From contig NZ_CP050700.1 of NCBI RefSeq assembly GCF_010646885.2, positions 3,560,501 to 3,624,500 of the forward strand: DNA of 64,000 nt, in the 5' to 3' direction. The notes under the pieces were generated by a model. The model saw only the letters and a list, made by a program, of their open reading frames with translations, was not told the DNA's origin and made no database searches. Origin of the DNA: Desulfopila sp. IMCC35008 (GTDB taxonomy: Bacteria; Desulfobacterota; Desulfobulbia; Desulfobulbales; Desulfocapsaceae). The position numbers and the translations under genes were made by a program. Shown here piece by piece: positions 62,792 to 64,000 of this stretch (within the stretch, counting starts at the first letter, position 1; every line of letters starts with the position of its first letter).

Positions 62792-63436
62792 TCAAGGTGC
62801 CAGACGTTCAACCCTCCAGCCACTGTCGGATTCCGCAGACGGTGTGTAGAGAAACCGGTCATGCAGGCGGCTTTTACGGCCCTGCCAGAATTCGATTTCC
62901 TCAGGAACCACACGGTAGCCACCCCAAAATGAGGGTAGAGGCACCTTCCCCTCCCCTATCTTGGTTTTCATCTCATTAAATTTCTGTAACAGGATCTGGC
63001 GAGAACTGAGCTTATGGCTTTGACTGGAAACCCAGGCCGCAATCTGGCTCTCCTTGGGGCGTGTCATAAAATACCTGGCTGATTCTGCAGCGGATATCCT
63101 CTCGGCACGACCGTTAATCTGTACCTGTCTTTCCAACTCCAGCCAGACGAACAACAAGCTTACCCGGTTGTTTTCACCAATCTCACGCGACTTCCTGCTC
63201 TCGAAATTGGTGAAAAAGACATACCCTTTCTCATCATAATATTTTAGAAGCACCGTACGTTGACTCGGCTGTCCTTTAGCATTGACCGTAGCCAGAATCA
63301 TGGCGGTGGGGTCCGCGATATGTGTCGCCTGGGCCTGCTCAAACCATCGGCTGAACTGGATCTGGGGATCGGGGTTGAGGTCTGACCGGTTCAGTCCCCC
63401 TTTCAGGTATTCTCTGCGAAACTGGCTTAAATCCAC
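62792..63436 (-). CDS. pdxH: Pyridoxamine 5'-phosphate oxidase
   Basis: A 214-residue FMN enzyme that makes pyridoxal phosphate. R-R-E-Y-x-K-G-G-L begins the protein; P-T-A-M-I-L-A-T-V, R-T-V-L-L-K-Y and F-F-T-N-F-E-S-R-K-S are FMN contacts; S-F-W-G-G-Y-R-V-V-P and the tail W-R-V-E-R-L-A-P are diagnostic. The start is GTG after AAAGGAAT. Note that DsdA at 14.9 kb needs PLP, but this is a general cofactor. Confidence 0.95.
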   Translation of the reverse strand: MDLSQFRREYLKGGLNRSDLNPDPQIQFSRWFEQAQATHIADPTAMILATVNAKGQPSQRTVLLKYYDEKGYVFFTNFESRKSREIGENNRVSLLFVWLELERQVQINGRAERISAAESARYFMTRPKESQIAAWVSSQSHKLSSRQILLQKFNEMKTKIGEGKVPLPSFWGGYRVVPEEIEFWQGRKSRLHDRFLYTPSAESDSGWRVERLAP

Positions 63437-63470
63437 GTACGTATTCCTTTGCTCTTATTAAGTTAGTTAC

Positions 63471-63513
63471 CATCCAAAACCTGATTTTTGAGCCGATATC
63501 AGGTTTTGGGATG
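63471..63513. repeat. Inverted repeat between pdxH and the Tim44 gene
   Basis: CCAAAACCTGAT (63474-63485) and ATCAGGTTTTGG (63498-63509) are perfect complements with a 12-base loop TTTTGAGCCGAT. Outer bases extend it with one bulge. It is probably the terminator of the Tim44-like gene (T-run weak) or a regulatory site. Confidence 0.6.
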
Positions 63514-63557
63514 ATGACTAAGTTGTATTTTCGTATTTCAATCACCAGAGGGGAGGG

Positions 63558-64000
63558 TTACTCAGGCCCGTGTACACCCTCAAGACGCCAGTTATCAGTC
63601 CCAACAGGGCGAGCCCAGGTCCATTTTTCCTGAAACTTGATTGGTTCAGTATTGGACCCTTCTACCACATCGCCGGTGGTATCATCCACTGTATAGTCGA
63701 GCAGGTTTGCTGTAAACAGGACGGTGACAAAATCCTCGGTGCCGTTGTTACCGGCAGAATCGATGGCAATCTTCCGAACGGCAATGGATTCCAGTTTATT
63801 AATGACGCCACGAGCCTTCATATCAGCAAAATGTTCAGCATATTCAGTGGCCAGCTGGTCGCCCAGCAGGTGTTTGAATGAGTCTATCTCCCGGCGCATC
63901 CAGCCCGCCTGGACCTGGAAAAAGACATCGGAAGCAATCTCCAGAAAATAATCTGGATCAAAGCCGGGATCGTTGCGGCGAATTTCGGCCAGACCGGCAT
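63558..64000 (-). CDS. Tim44-like domain protein, C-terminal part (partial)
   Basis: The frame stays open to the window edge and encodes at least 146 residues without a start, ending D-N-W-R-L-E-G-V-H-G-P-E. The patterns D-P-D-Y-F-L, V-F-F-Q-V-Q-A-G-W, E-K-W-T-W-A-R and W-R-L-E belong to the Tim44-like/Mba1-type domain found in bacterial membrane proteins. The N-terminal membrane part lies outside the window. Confidence 0.85.
   Translation of the reverse strand, partial: AGLAEIRRNDPGFDPDYFLEIASDVFFQVQAGWMRREIDSFKHLLGDQLATEYAEHFADMKARGVINKLESIAVRKIAIDSAGNNGTEDFVTVLFTANLLDYTVDDTTGDVVEGSNTEPIKFQEKWTWARPVGTDNWRLEGVHGPE

Overview
The window looks like a chromosomal segment of a strictly anaerobic, selenium-using Deltaproteobacterium-type organism, most likely a Desulfobulbales member of Desulfobacterota. 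This is inferred from gene content, not from a search. The pointers are a selD whose own catalytic residue is a UGA (selenocysteine) codon, YedF, MoeA, a double-cubane dehydratase-like protein with its activator ATPase, an orphan formate-dehydrogenase-type FeS/cytochrome b pair, a C_GCAxxG_C_C protein and many redox enzymes. Base composition is moderate. Core genes are tightly packed with ATGA overlaps, and accessory patches are more AT-rich and full of debris.

Layout. 0-4.5 kb: a palindrome-rich leader, then NUDIX, DksA-like, P-loop, small Cys/His protein, Sec-SelD, YedF and PilZ genes. 4.5-8 kb: DUF2971, alpha/beta hydrolase, DUF1566 and a Fic-like protein lacking the catalytic His. 8-12.6 kb: a gene-poor accessory stretch with the first copy of a structured repeat, then an IS21-type element with two extra genes. 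12.6-18.1 kb: STAS-like protein, FdhB/FdhC pair, DsdA, flavodoxin-like reductase and glutaredoxin. 18.2-23.9 kb: TetR-MFP-RND efflux operon with a clear operator. 24.3-25.9 kb: an acyl-CoA ligase broken by one frameshift. 26.0 kb: tRNA-Gly(GCC). 26.1-31.2 kb: accessory island with three tiny stress genes, a regulator fragment, an integrase pseudogene disabled twice, a DUF1254 protein and three scattered copies of a 39-bp coding-derived repeat. 31.7-34.3 kb: GNAT, LysR and small proteins. 34.4-41.8 kb, all on the minus strand: double-cubane pair, MoeA/C_GCAxxG/ABC operon and GloB. 41.9-47.3 kb: aldo/keto reductase and a YfiR/TonB receptor/diguanylate cyclase operon. 47.8-54.6 kb: Spy-like protein, RapZ C-terminal protein, nitroreductase, MATE, MFS, receiver and spermidine-synthase-like genes. 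54.6-55.8 kb: debris and the second copy of the structured repeat. 56-64 kb: SrkA, a split RluA-family pseudouridine synthase, a DUF2868-GTPase-RtcB operon, PdxH and a Tim44-like protein running off the end.

The most novel-looking signal is a pair of about 95-nt elements 47 kb apart (8791-8893 and 55588-55683). They share an identical 28-nt apical loop, while their long closing stems differ in sequence, keep the same length and pair through compensatory changes. That is the signature of a conserved folded RNA or single-stranded DNA element; I do not recognise it as a known family. Other strong observations are the selenoprotein SelD with a SECIS-like hairpin, the Fic-motif protein with Gln in place of His, the doubly disabled integrase, the YfiR/TonB/diguanylate cyclase operon and the GTPase-RtcB operon.
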